Assembly: GCA_963712565.1 (NCBI GenBank)
Contig: CAVQIP010000068.1
Location: 1 to 64,000 of the forward strand
DNA: 64,000 nt
From: VAZQ01 sp963712565
GTDB taxonomy: Bacteria > Pseudomonadota > Alphaproteobacteria > Rhizobiales > Xanthobacteraceae
Direction: 5' to 3'
The notes below the pieces were generated by a model, which saw only the letters and a list, made by a program, of their open reading frames with translations, made no database searches and was not told the DNA's origin. Shown here in pieces: positions 40,801 through 49,746 of the stretch. A program made the translations under genes and the position numbers. Position 1 is the stretch's first letter, and each line of letters starts with the position of its first letter.

Positions 40801-43242
40801 CGGGGACGCAGACCGTCTTCTTCGAAGATCTCGAGCCTGTTCTCGACTTGGTGCCGGCGATGCAGTTGACGGTCAACGCCACGCCGAGCGACAATGCCAT
40901 CAATTATCGGATCGCTTGCTGTGCGAATGGCTTGGTGACCATCGACGAACATGAATCGATCGAGTTTGCCAACAAGACCGCGCTGACGATCAACGCCGGA
41001 GCGGGCCAAGACACCATCAGCCTGAACAACCCGAACACGCCGACCGGTCTGACCGGGATCACGATCAACGGCGGCGATCCGACCAATGGTGACACGCTGA
41101 TCGTCACCGGCGTGGGAGGTGCGGTGAGCGTCAACACGGCAGCCAGCACGATCAGCGGTGCCACAGGCGCAGGCGGTGCTGGTGTCGATCGGTTACAGCG
41201 GCATTGAGATTCTCAATCTGCCTGCCGGCATCGGCGATCTGACGCTGACGACAACGGCGGCCGATGACACCGTGGTGGTCACGCCGGGACTGAGCACGGG
41301 TGCCAACAGTGGCACGGTCAGCTCGAGCGGCGCAGTGCCGCAGATTAGCTTTGCTAATAGCGGCTCGCTGACGGCGAACTCTTGCAAGCGGCAACGATGC
41401 GCTGGTGGTGAACGGCTCATCGGATGGCGGACACGGTAGCGGTGAGTGGGACAGCGGTGGCGATCACGCGGGCGCCGTACGGTCAATTACACCGGGGTGG
41501 AAGCGCTGACCGTGAACGGCAACGCCGGCAGCGATACGTTCAACGTGACGCCGTCGGCGGCGGTGGCGATGTTCATCGATGGCGGCGACCCGATCGGCGC
41601 CCTACCAGGCGACCTGCTCAACATTATTGCGGGCGGTGGCTCGGTCACCTTCAACGCCGGGCCCGAGACCGACGAAGGCAGTTTCGTGGTTGGCGCCAAC
41701 CAGCCGGTGAGCTTCGATCACATCGAATCGTTCGGGATTACCGGCAGCGGTCCGGCCGTGATCAACGGCACCAATGGGCCGGATGCGATCACGGTGATCG
41801 CCCGTGACGCCAGCACGCATCGCTGGCGAGCCGACGGCGTGCGGGACTTCACCGTATCGGTCAATACCGGGCCCGAGCTGTTGTTCATTAACGTAGCCTC
41901 GCTGACCGTCAATGCGCTCAGCGGCAGCGACCAGGTGACGCTGCGGACGCCGGCGCCCAACAATGCGAACTGGAATGTCCAGGTCACGGTCAACGGCGGT
42001 CCACCTGCCGCGGACACCGACCGGCTGATCGTGGAGACCCCCGGTGCGGGTGCCGAGACGGTGGTTTACACCCCGACCGCGTTTGACGGCGGTACGCTCA
42101 ATCTCACGTCGCTCACCTCGCTGGTGACCATCGCCACCACCGAGGTCGTGAGCTACGACGGGCAGGGAGACAATGACAGCCTGACGGTGGCCGGCACCGC
42201 CGGCAATGACACCATCATCCACACCCCGGGCGCCAACGATCAGGCCGGCAGCTTCCAGGTCAACAGCCTGCTCGCGCTCAGCTACCAGAATCTCGGGGCT
42301 GGCGGAAGCCTGACGGCGGACGGCGGCGCAGGCAGCGCCGACACGCTGGTGGACAACGGCACCGCTGCCGACGACGTGTTCACGATCGGACCGGCGGGAC
42401 AAGTCACTCTGAACTCCCGACTGGTGGTCAATACGGCCAGCGTCGAAATTCTCACGCTGGGGCTTGTCGGCACGACACCTTCACTTGCCGGCAATCGGAT
42501 CGCTCGATGTCAACCTGAGGCGGAACGGCCCGCGACGACGACGCTCATCTGTCAACGGGGCGCAATATCCATAGCGGCCTGTCTCGGCGGAAAAACTATC
42601 AATACGAGTGGAATCGAAGACATTCGCCTGGATGCTCTGGGAGGGACCAGCGACCGCATCACCTACAATGGAGTGAGCGGGGTTACCGAGAACATCACGG
42701 TGAGTGCTTCAGGCATCGCGGGCAGCGGTCAGATCAGCGTACCGGGCGTCACGCTGATCAATTTCAGCAACGTCGAGCGGATCGTCGTCAACGGCAACGC
42801 ACCCACGCCGACAGAGACGGACACACTGACCTTTGCAGGGACCAACGCTGTCGACACGTTCCAGATCAACCTGGCGGCGGCCGGCACCAGTGCCGATCCG
42901 GTTCTGAAGCTGCAGAACGGTGCGACGACGCTGCTAACCTTAGAAAACTACACCAATTTTAACACGCTGCGCGTGCTCGGACTCGACGGCGCCGATACGT
43001 TCAATGTCAATACGGCGAACAGCGGCCCGGGCCGCAATCTGTTCGTGGACGGCGGCGCGCCCTCGGGCAAGAAGAAATCGACCGACAATCTGAACGTCAT
43101 CTATAACTCGCCGAAGCCGCGGATCATTCACAGCGCGGCAACCCAGGATCCGGACGCCGGTCTCGTGGACTTGGCCTATGGCACGGCACGGTTCGTGGTG
43201 CAGTACGACGACATCGAACAGGTGACCATAAGGAAAGCCTGA
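37896..43242 (+). pseudogene. LEPR-XLL protein 2 with BNR-repeat propeller (~1,780 codons, frameshifted in the middle)
   Basis: The basic N-terminus RPKPLPRRQSFLLEPLEIRL continues into LLSADL, a LEPR-XLL signature. Residues 60-850 form a sialidase/BNR-like propeller with aspartate boxes (VYRSDDGGASWNVLGNS, VYRSDDSGVTWTRLSG, YESTDNANTF). The rest is a series of beta-solenoid-like repeats (NVDSLGGNDTLIVDSSNG, LTINAGAGQDTISLNNPN, LTVNGNAGSDTFNVTPSA). The first 1,103 codons are open to 41207; a frame change near 41,175 and two or three more before 41,450 are needed to join the last 598 codons. The C-terminal module (SGKKKSTDNLNVIY, IIHSAATQDP, YGTARFVVQYDDIEQV) matches the giant protein. Likely a secreted or surface protein. 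Confidence 0.8.
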
Positions 43243-43563
43243 GGAGGGCATCTCTCAATTTGAAGTCATAGCGGACGGAACAGACTGCGCAGACGCTGTG
43301 ATGTCGCGAGCACTTTCTCTTCTCTGAGCGAGTGAGCCTCTACTCCCTTCTAGGGACATGTGGGACCGCAATCGCTATCCAGCAGCCCCCCATTTGCCAG
43401 TTTTGCGCTGTGTGTGGCGTCTTCACATCCCGACAGTGGAGATTGGGCTTGGCGTCTTAAGGTCGCCTTACTTTGATCTCTTTCTATTCAGATGCGTTTT
43501 GGCGTCGTCGCGCTCTGACGTCGCCGAGGCGATGAGCGGTTCGCAATCTGAATGGGGGGTGCC
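43243..43563. other. Intergenic region before the caspase-like gene
   Basis: About 320 bp in which I see no convincing gene or repeat. It separates the accessory cluster from the caspase-like gene and probably holds that gene's promoter. A G-run (GGGGGG, 43554-43559) just upstream may act as its ribosome-binding site. Confidence 0.35.
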
Positions 43564-46101
43564 ATGCCACGGACCCGCACGATCATCGCGGCACTGGTTG
43601 CTTTGATTGCTCTGACCCCGCTTGCGTTCGTTTTCCAGCCAACCGCCGCCACCGTTGAAAAGCGCATTGCGCTCGTCATCGGCAATGCCGGCTATCAAGC
43701 TGGAGCGCTGAACACGCCGGCCAATGACGCTGGCCTGGTCGCACAAACTCTCCAGGCAGCCGGTTTCGATGTTGCTGGTGCTCGCGATCTTGACCAGGAC
43801 TCGCTGCGCCGCGCTTTCCGCGATTTCTTGGAGAAAGCCACAAACTCCGGGCCGGATACAGTCGCGTTCATCTATGTCAGCGGCTACGGGCTGCAGCTCG
43901 AAGGCGAGAATTACATCATTCCGATCGACGCGAAGATTGCGCGAGATTCTGATGTCGCCGCCGAGGCGCTAAGAATTTCCGATTACACGCGACCACTTGC
44001 TGCGCTCAAACTCAAAGCCGGTATCATTGTTCTTGATGCCGCACGGGCAAATTCCCTTGCTCGATCGGGCCCGCCGCTTGCAGGCGGGCTCGCGTTGGTC
44101 GAGCCGGAACCGCGTTTGCTGGTGGCGTTCAACGCCGCGCCGGGCACTGTGGCACCGGAGGGGCAGGGTCCCTACGGAGCTTACGCTCAGGCTTTGGCCG
44201 AGATGATCCGGGAAGGTGGCCTGCCGCTCGACGCGGTCTTCGAGCGGGCCCGTCTGCGCGTCAATGACGTGACCAAGGGTGCGCAGGTACCCTGGCATGC
44301 CTCGAAGGTGGAGACCTCGCTCGTGTTCTTCGAGCGAGGGGCAGACGCACCCCCTCCTGTGGCATCGACCGAACAGGCAGCAACGATGCGTTCGCGGCCA
44401 CTAGGGGGTCTCGGAGCGCCGGAGGCTTATATCGCGGCGTTGGATCGCGACACGGTGGAGGGCTATGGGGAATTCCTCGCCGCCTATCCCGACGATCCCA
44501 TGGCCAAGCGCGTGCGCGCAATGGTAGCCGCCCGCCGCGAGGCGCTGACCTGGCGACGCACGCGCGCGGTCGATACTCCGCCTGCCTACTGGTCGTATCT
44601 GCGGCGTTATCCGCATGGGCCGCACGCGGCCGATGCGCACCGTCGCCTCGTATTTCTCGCTGCCGCGCTCGAGCCGCCGCCGTCGTTCACGGCATTGGCC
44701 TACGACCTGCCGCCGCCCCCGCCGGAGGAAATCGTCTATATCCAGCGGCCAATTCTCGTCTTCGACGATCCGGCGTTCGCGTTCGCGCCGCCACCGCCAC
44801 CGCCGGTTGTTTTCCTTGCGCCGCCGCCGCCCGAATTCTTGGTGCTCCCACCGCCGCCACCGCCCGTGGGAATTTTTGTGCTGCCGATGCCGGTGTACCG
44901 GCCGGTCCCGGTGTGGGTCCGCCCCCCGGCCTATGTGGCACCGCCGCCGCCGAACAACGTCATCTATAGCAACGTTCACAATACGGTCGTCATCAACAAC
45001 GTGACCAACACCGTGACGATTACCAATCCGGGCGGTCAGACCCAAACCGTGGCACCCGCGGCGCAGTCGATTGCACAACCACCGGGAGCGCCACCGGCCG
45101 CGGTAGCCCCCGCAGTAGTCGGGCCCGCGTTGCCGCCGTCGCTCGCGCAGAGAGCTGCCAACCTTCGGAGCCAGAGTCCGCAGGGGCCGGGCGCTCCGAA
45201 TAGCGTGCCTCCCGCTGCGGCGCAGCAACTACCTGTGCAGCCCGGGCAGCCGCTGCCGGGACCGCAAGGACAGCCGTTGCCCGCGGTCTCTAGCACTGCC
45301 GCTGCACCGGCCAAGCCCGCTGCTGCGATCACGGCACCGGCACCGTTGGGGCCCGCCGGTAGCGCCAAGCCTGGACGACCGCCAGGTGCAACGGTGCCGG
45401 CACCGCCGCCGCCTTCGGCCGCAAGGCCTTCACCGACGCCGGCTCCGCGAGGCGATGCCCAGCCAGGGAAACCGCCCCTGGCAGCACCGGTTGCTCCGGC
45501 ACCTTCGGCTGCGATCGCGCCAGGCGCGGCAACACCTACGTCTGGAGACCGTGCCAAGCGTGCAACGACGCCATCGCAGGTACCGGCCGCAAAGGTGGTG
45601 CCGCCCTCAACGCCGTCACCTGCGACAGGGCTCGGAACGCCCTCAGCTGCAACGGTCCCCGCGACGCCGTCGACAAAACCATCCGCGGCTGGGGGCAGCG
45701 CCAACTTGCCAACACCATCGCCCCGTGGGCCCGCCGCAAGGCAGACGCCGCAACCTCCCGCAGTCGGCACGAAGCCCATCGCGCCATCGCCACCGCCCGC
45801 CGCAAAGCTGGTGACACCACCACAGGCATCGCCGCCCAGCGCAAAACCGGTCACACCGCCACCTCCCGCAGCTGGCATAAAGCCCGTCGCGCCGTCGCCA
45901 CCGCCCGCCGCAAAGCTGGTGACACCACCACCGGCATCGCCGCCTAGCGCAAAAGCGGTCACAGCGCCACCTACGCCGGCGGCCGCGGCGGCAAAGCCGG
46001 CTTCCGCGGCGCCGGCACCCAAGGTTGTTCAACCGCAGCCAAAGGGATGCCCGCCAGGGAAGACCATGTCGGTCGTGAACGGTCAGCCAGCTTGTAAGTA
46101 G
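43564..46101 (+). CDS. Caspase-like (peptidase C14) pseudoenzyme with proline/alanine-rich tail
   Basis: An 845-residue protein. The N-terminal hydrophobic segment (TIIAALVALIALTPLAFVF) is a signal peptide or anchor. Residues 35-260 form a caspase p20 domain: KRIALVIGNAGYQAGALNTP, then FIYVSGYGLQLEGENYIIPI and IIVLDAARANS. Active members have SGHG and DACR; here the His is Tyr and the Cys is Ala, so it should be proteolytically dead. It keeps the fold (GPYGAYAQALAEMI). Residues 270-370 look helical; the last 450 residues are a low-complexity Pro/Ala/Lys tail with repeats of PSPPPAAKLVTPP. Start 43564 follows a G-rich site; 43552 is the alternative. A scaffold or binding role is plausible. Confidence 0.8.
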   Translation: MPRTRTIIAALVALIALTPLAFVFQPTAATVEKRIALVIGNAGYQAGALNTPANDAGLVAQTLQAAGFDVAGARDLDQDSLRRAFRDFLEKATNSGPDTVAFIYVSGYGLQLEGENYIIPIDAKIARDSDVAAEALRISDYTRPLAALKLKAGIIVLDAARANSLARSGPPLAGGLALVEPEPRLLVAFNAAPGTVAPEGQGPYGAYAQALAEMIREGGLPLDAVFERARLRVNDVTKGAQVPWHASKVETSLVFFERGADAPPPVASTEQAATMRSRPLGGLGAPEAYIAALDRDTVEGYGEFLAAYPDDPMAKRVRAMVAARREALTWRRTRAVDTPPAYWSYLRRYPHGPHAADAHRRLVFLAAALEPPPSFTALAYDLPPPPPEEIVYIQRPILVFDDPAFAFAPPPPPPVVFLAPPPPEFLVLPPPPPPVGIFVLPMPVYRPVPVWVRPPAYVAPPPPNNVIYSNVHNTVVINNVTNTVTITNPGGQTQTVAPAAQSIAQPPGAPPAAVAPAVVGPALPPSLAQRAANLRSQSPQGPGAPNSVPPAAAQQLPVQPGQPLPGPQGQPLPAVSSTAAAPAKPAAAITAPAPLGPAGSAKPGRPPGATVPAPPPPSAARPSPTPAPRGDAQPGKPPLAAPVAPAPSAAIAPGAATPTSGDRAKRATTPSQVPAAKVVPPSTPSPATGLGTPSAATVPATPSTKPSAAGGSANLPTPSPRGPAARQTPQPPAVGTKPIAPSPPPAAKLVTPPQASPPSAKPVTPPPPAAGIKPVAPSPPPAAKLVTPPPASPPSAKAVTAPPTPAAAAAKPASAAPAPKVVQPQPKGCPPGKTMSVVNGQPACK

Positions 46102-46346
46102 ATCCGACCGGCTGCAGGACGCGCTCGGACCCGCGTGCGATCGGCACCGGATGTCTCGATCGATGTAAGACGCCTCGCGCCGGCGTCGGGGCCGGTGGCA
46201 GTCCATATTGTTTGCGCTGTTTGGCGCCACAATCTCGCTTCGTAGCGGCCTAGATGGTCAAGCAACGTCGGGTCATGCGTGGACGGCGCCTGATCGACAA
46301 AGAGGCCTTTCGTTGATGCAGCATTGGTCGAGTGCGGATCGCGCAA
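46083..46346 (-). pseudogene. Possible C-terminal fragment of a hypothetical gene family
   Basis: An 87-codon frame with TLLDHLGRYEARLWRQTAQT, which resembles the C-terminal segment of hypothetical proteins common in Bradyrhizobium-like genomes near mobile elements. The N-terminal part of what seems to be the same family lies at 47051. No upstream part is in frame here, so I read it as a fragment. Assignment rests on memory of the family and is tentative. Confidence 0.3.
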
Positions 46347-47050
46347 GCCGAACTCGACCTCGCGCGGGTGCGGCGGGCGAAAGTTGCCTTAATCGAGCGC
46401 ACGCGCGCATTCGCGGCCGCTGATCGTCCGCAGGTCTCCGTCAGCCAAGTCGACGAATTCCTGAAGGCAACCGTTGAACGGGGCAGCGCCACCGTGCCCG
46501 CACCCACGGATTCCGCGCCGATGGTGCCGCCACAAGACCCGGATCGATCGGCTGAAGCCGTCTGACGAGTGCTGCCAGAACTGCGCAAGTTGGACCGATA
46601 CGAGCGCCGCGCTGCCGCACGGCGAGACCGAGCGGTTCTCGATCTTTCGAAAGAATAAAATCCTAGAAACTTATGGTTGGATACCGATCGTGCAAAACGA
46701 AGCCAATTTTTCTCAATTTATCCAATTGCTTGGCAAATCTATGGAACCGCATCAAGATCAGCCCTGAAGGGGCACCATCGTGCGGTGCATCGCTCACGCG
46801 ACGAGCGCGCGTGGCGGCGGCAGGCCGGCATCGACCCGATCAAGATTGCCCGCAGGCTCTGGAGAGAGACGCGCGGAGTGCGACAGCGGTCCTCTGCACC
46901 GCCGGCATTGCCTCGGCCGCGTGGCGCTGCGGCGTCCTCTGACCCAAAGAACGAGGAAATAAGCATTACCGCAACGACGCAGGAAGAAAGTCACTTAAAG
47001 GATCTTCCAGCCTAGCAGGGCCGCAGAAACTCGATGCTTGAGGATCGCCA
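46347..47050. other. 700 bp without a clear gene
   Basis: Holds weak plus-strand ORFs at 46332-46565 (helical, RIAQAELDLARVRRAKVALI) and 46677-47015, neither with a recognisable domain or good ribosome-binding site. A locally AT-richer patch at 46,630-46,750 stands out from the surroundings. It looks like decayed or transferred DNA. Confidence 0.35.
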
Positions 47051-47581
47051 ATGACGATGTGGAGGCCTCTCGAATCCGTCGAGGATGATGTCTCGGATCT
47101 TCCCGCTATCGATCCGGAGAACAAACATCGCCGATCACGCCGCCGCGCCTGGCGTGACGGGCTTGCTGCCCAAACAGTCATTGAAACTCTCGAAGACATT
47201 AGGTCCTACCGATCATTCGAGCGGACCCTCGTCGCCAGCTTTTGCCCGCGATCAGTGATCGAGCTTGAGCTCGTTTATCGGCTGGCCTCGCTTTTCTGGC
47301 GACTTCGTCGCGCCAGCGCGATCGAAACGGGGCTGTTTGAAATCCAGGGTGAACTGCTGCTCGCACGCCGGCTAGACCCGTCCTGCCGACCGCAGAGCAG
47401 CAAGAACGCCTCCCCTGTGGGGGCCCCCACCACAAAGCTTGCAAAGAAGAACGCTGGAGGTGAAGTCAGCGCTCAAGTTCTCGATGAAGGAAGAACGCAC
47501 AACGGCAGGGAGCCATTATGGCTTGCGGTCAGTCGCGTCAGGTTATTTCCGACATGTTTTCGAGCGCGGGTCGATTGGTGA
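47051..47581 (+). CDS. Hypothetical protein (possibly truncated)
   Basis: A 176-codon frame. Residues 1-110 look coding: RSRRRAWRDGLAAQTVIETL, SVIELELVYRLASLFWRLRR, ASAIETGLFEIQGELLLARR. This resembles a hypothetical family frequent in Bradyrhizobium-like genomes. The C-terminal part overlaps the 3' end of the converging Crp/Fnr gene and probably is not authentic, so the gene may be truncated or frameshifted. Function unknown. Confidence 0.5.
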   Translation: MTMWRPLESVEDDVSDLPAIDPENKHRRSRRRAWRDGLAAQTVIETLEDIRSYRSFERTLVASFCPRSVIELELVYRLASLFWRLRRASAIETGLFEIQGELLLARRLDPSCRPQSSKNASPVGAPTTKLAKKNAGGEVSAQVLDEGRTHNGREPLWLAVSRVRLFPTCFRARVDW

Positions 47582-48245
47582 TGATGATCGACCCTTCCGA
47601 GACTTGAACGATTCCGTTGCGTTGCCAATCGCGCAGACACTTGTTCACGCTTTCCCGCGTGCCCCCCACCATGTTTGCCAGTTCCCTTTGGCTGAAAGCG
47701 ATCGTCGGAGTCTTTGCTTGCGCAGGAGTGGTCTGCACGTCCAGAAGTCGCAGCATCGTTTTGGCCAGTCTCGCAGGCAGGTCGAGCAAGGCAACTTCGG
47801 CGAAGGCCTGGTCGGTGCGCCGCAGTCGTTGGCACAAGACTTCGACCAGCTTGGGCCAGGCGGAGGGATTTCGTTCGAAGAACGCGAGAAGGTCCTGCCG
47901 GTCCAACATCGCCAACGAACACGCGGTCTGAGCGATCGCATCCGCCGATCGCTCTTTGCCGTCCAGGACCGTCAGCTCACCGAACACCTCCCCGGGCTGA
48001 ATGATCGCAAGCAACAATTCCTTGCCCTCCGCGGACGGCACGCTGATGCGTATGGTCCCGCTAAGCAGCGCCATCATCTGGTCGCCAGGAGAGCCGATCG
48101 CGAAGATGGTCTCGCCGGCACCGAAGGCGCGAATGCGCGCGCGCGCAGCGATCGCCGCACGCTCGTCGGGGCTCAAGCCGCTGAATAGAACGCAATTTCC
48201 GAGCAGGCGACGGGCATGCTCGAGTGCTGCTTTTTCCGGCCCCAC
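47538..48245 (-). CDS. Crp/Fnr-family transcriptional regulator
   Basis: Cyclic-nucleotide-binding-type regulator. The sensor domain runs from FSGLSPDERAAIAARARIRA through GDQMMALLSGTIRISVPSAE and PGEVFGELTVLDGKERSADA; the latter matches the phosphate-binding cassette position. The C-terminal winged helix has SQRELANMVGGTRESVNKCL, where R-E at the recognition-helix start equals the CRP residues that read TGTGA. The frame is open to 48458, but residues before the sensor look non-coding; GTG at 48245 is my preferred start. Two perfect TGTGA-N6-TCACA sites lie 1 kb upstream around the ECF sigma gene and are likely targets. Confidence 0.85.
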   Translation of the reverse strand: MGPEKAALEHARRLLGNCVLFSGLSPDERAAIAARARIRAFGAGETIFAIGSPGDQMMALLSGTIRISVPSAEGKELLLAIIQPGEVFGELTVLDGKERSADAIAQTACSLAMLDRQDLLAFFERNPSAWPKLVEVLCQRLRRTDQAFAEVALLDLPARLAKTMLRLLDVQTTPAQAKTPTIAFSQRELANMVGGTRESVNKCLRDWQRNGIVQVSEGSIIITNRPALENMSEIT

Positions 48246-48488
48246 AATGTCGGCCTCGCAAACCGTGAAGGACGTGCGTTTTCCGTGCCTCGTGGCACGG
48301 CAAAAGCATGTCTCCCACGGCGAGGGGCAGTCAAGCAGAAGCTGCGATGGAACAACGAAAGGAAGGCGCTGACCGCCCGCAAGCTGCGGCCAACGCACCG
48401 CGGTAATCCGTCGCGGGGCTCGCGGGCATCGCCAACACCGCTGCGGCAGCCCAGGCATTTTGGCTGATCCTGGCGGGATATGTCCTCC

Positions 48489-49100
48489 TCATACGACGGC
48501 TCGGTCGATGCCCTGCGCGGCCATCAGCTCGGCAATCCGCTTGCGCGCGTAAAACATGCGTGTCCGCACCGTGCTCGGCGGCACTCCGACGATCTCGGCG
48601 ACCTCATCGATCGACCTCTCGTGGTAGTAGACCAAGTCGATGACCTCACGATGGGCGGGGGACAATTGGGTCAGGCAGTCGAGCAGAATCTCGGTCCTTT
48701 GCCGATTCTGCATCGTAACCTCCGGGTCGTCCCCCGGGTCCTCGACGGCTGCTGCCGTCGCGTCGTCCAGTTCTTCGGTCGACCGGCGGCGCAGCGCCGA
48801 AATCGCCTTGTTGCGGGCAATCGCCAGAAGCCACGTGGAAACTCGGGATTGGGCGCGGAAGTTACCGGCCTGACGCCAGACGTCCAGGAACACCTCGCTG
48901 AGGAGATCCTCGGCCGCCGACTTGTCGGCAACGAAGCGGAGGAGAAACCGGAAGAGCCGCACATTGTGGCGCGCGTACAAAATCTGCATGGCATGCTTGT
49001 CGCTGGCGGCAATCGATTGGATCAGTGCCAGGTCGGAAGTGTCGGGGCCCTTGCTGGCGGCGGTGGTGTAGAGCGGGCCCGTGGTGCACGCGATGGACAT
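48489..49100 (-). CDS. ECF-type RNA polymerase sigma factor
   Basis: A 203-residue sigma-70 family protein. Region 2 reads ILYARHNVRLFRFLLRFVAD, then AAEDLLSEVFLDVWRQAGNF and VSTWLLAIARNKAISALRR. Region 4 reads LDCLTQLSPAHREVIDLVYY, SIDEVAEIVGVPPSTVRTRM and FYARKRI. The length is normal for an ECF factor. No linked anti-sigma factor is obvious, although a FecR-domain protein is encoded 650 bp away in the other direction. A CRP-type site at 49162-49177 lies 62 bp upstream of the start. Confidence 0.92.
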   Translation of the reverse strand: MSIACTTGPLYTTAASKGPDTSDLALIQSIAASDKHAMQILYARHNVRLFRFLLRFVADKSAAEDLLSEVFLDVWRQAGNFRAQSRVSTWLLAIARNKAISALRRRSTEELDDATAAAVEDPGDDPEVTMQNRQRTEILLDCLTQLSPAHREVIDLVYYHERSIDEVAEIVGVPPSTVRTRMFYARKRIAELMAAQGIDRAVV

Positions 49101-49161
49101 TGTCCCCTCCGTTTCTTGCTCTCATCGCAGCCATGGTTAATGGAGGGAGGCGCGGACACCC

Positions 49162-49177
49162 TGTGACCTATTTCACA
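49162..49177. promoter_or_regulatory. CRP-type site TGTGA-N6-TCACA (sigma factor side)
   Basis: TGTGACCTATTTCACA, a perfect match to the CRP half-site pair, centred about 70 bp upstream of the ECF sigma factor start on the minus strand. A second perfect site lies 187 bp away. Likely bound by the neighbouring Crp/Fnr protein. Confidence 0.6.
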
Positions 49178-49348
49178 ACGACGTCGTGATTGTCTGCGGC
49201 GGCGCCATTTCATGGCGCTGCCCGCCGGCGCGGTCACGGCGGCGGCGGCTCGCTGCCGCTCAGCGCACGTCAGCCGAAGGGGGCCGTCCCATCCGAATTG
49301 GCCAAATCGGCAGAAGAACAAAAAGAGGGTCAAAAACCTGATGTGCCC

Positions 49349-49364
49349 TGTGAAATGCGTCACA
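49349..49364. promoter_or_regulatory. CRP-type site TGTGA-N6-TCACA (plus-strand gene side)
   Basis: TGTGAAATGCGTCACA. With flanks it is the palindrome CCTGTGA-N6-TCACAGG. It lies 71 bp upstream of the plus-strand start at 49435, between the sigma factor and the small secreted protein. A short hairpin (GGGCAC-GTTA-GTGCCC, 49401-49416) follows. Confidence 0.6.
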
Positions 49365-49434
49365 GGCCCGGATCCTGCTCGTGAGCTAGACATACAGTCA
49401 GGGCACGTTAGTGCCCTCGTGGACGGAGGCGATC

Positions 49435-49668
49435 ATGCGAACCAGTCTCACGCAATTGATCATCGGAACGGCGGTTGCAATCGGAATGGCGGTGATCAGC
49501 GTCGGCGCCATCGGCAGCGCCGCGTCGCGTGCGTCGACGGTCGAGGAAGCCGAGGTCAACGCGCCGGAAACCCTGACCACCCCCTTCTTCGACGCGGACG
49601 ACAGGCTCAGTGATCGGCAGGGGCTCAGGAGGATCTTTTTTGATGGATCACGCGACCGGCTCAGGTGA
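49435..49668 (+). CDS. Small membrane-anchored or secreted hypothetical protein
   Basis: A 77-residue protein. MRTSLTQLIIGTAVAIGMAV begins a single hydrophobic segment, followed by an acidic stretch (STVEEAEVNAPETL) and a basic tail. GGAGG lies 6 bases before the ATG, which decides for 49435 over the in-frame ATG at 49411. No recognised domain. It follows a perfect CRP-type site and precedes the FecR gene, so it may share their control. Confidence 0.6.
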   Translation: MRTSLTQLIIGTAVAIGMAVISVGAIGSAASRASTVEEAEVNAPETLTTPFFDADDRLSDRQGLRRIFFDGSRDRLR

Positions 49669-49746
49669 CATGGCCGGACAACTACAACCAAAAAGAGCAT
49701 TGATATCTTTTGCAATCGTAGTTACATAGGGCTGGAGGAGACTACC

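Noticed and set aside
44690..46022. Long minus-strand ORFs opposite the caspase-like gene
   Set aside because: Gly/Ala-rich antisense by-products of the proline-rich tail; the plus frame has a signal peptide and a recognisable caspase fold.
46677..47015. 113-codon plus ORF as a gene
   Set aside because: No ribosome-binding site, no recognisable domain, and it spans an abrupt composition change.
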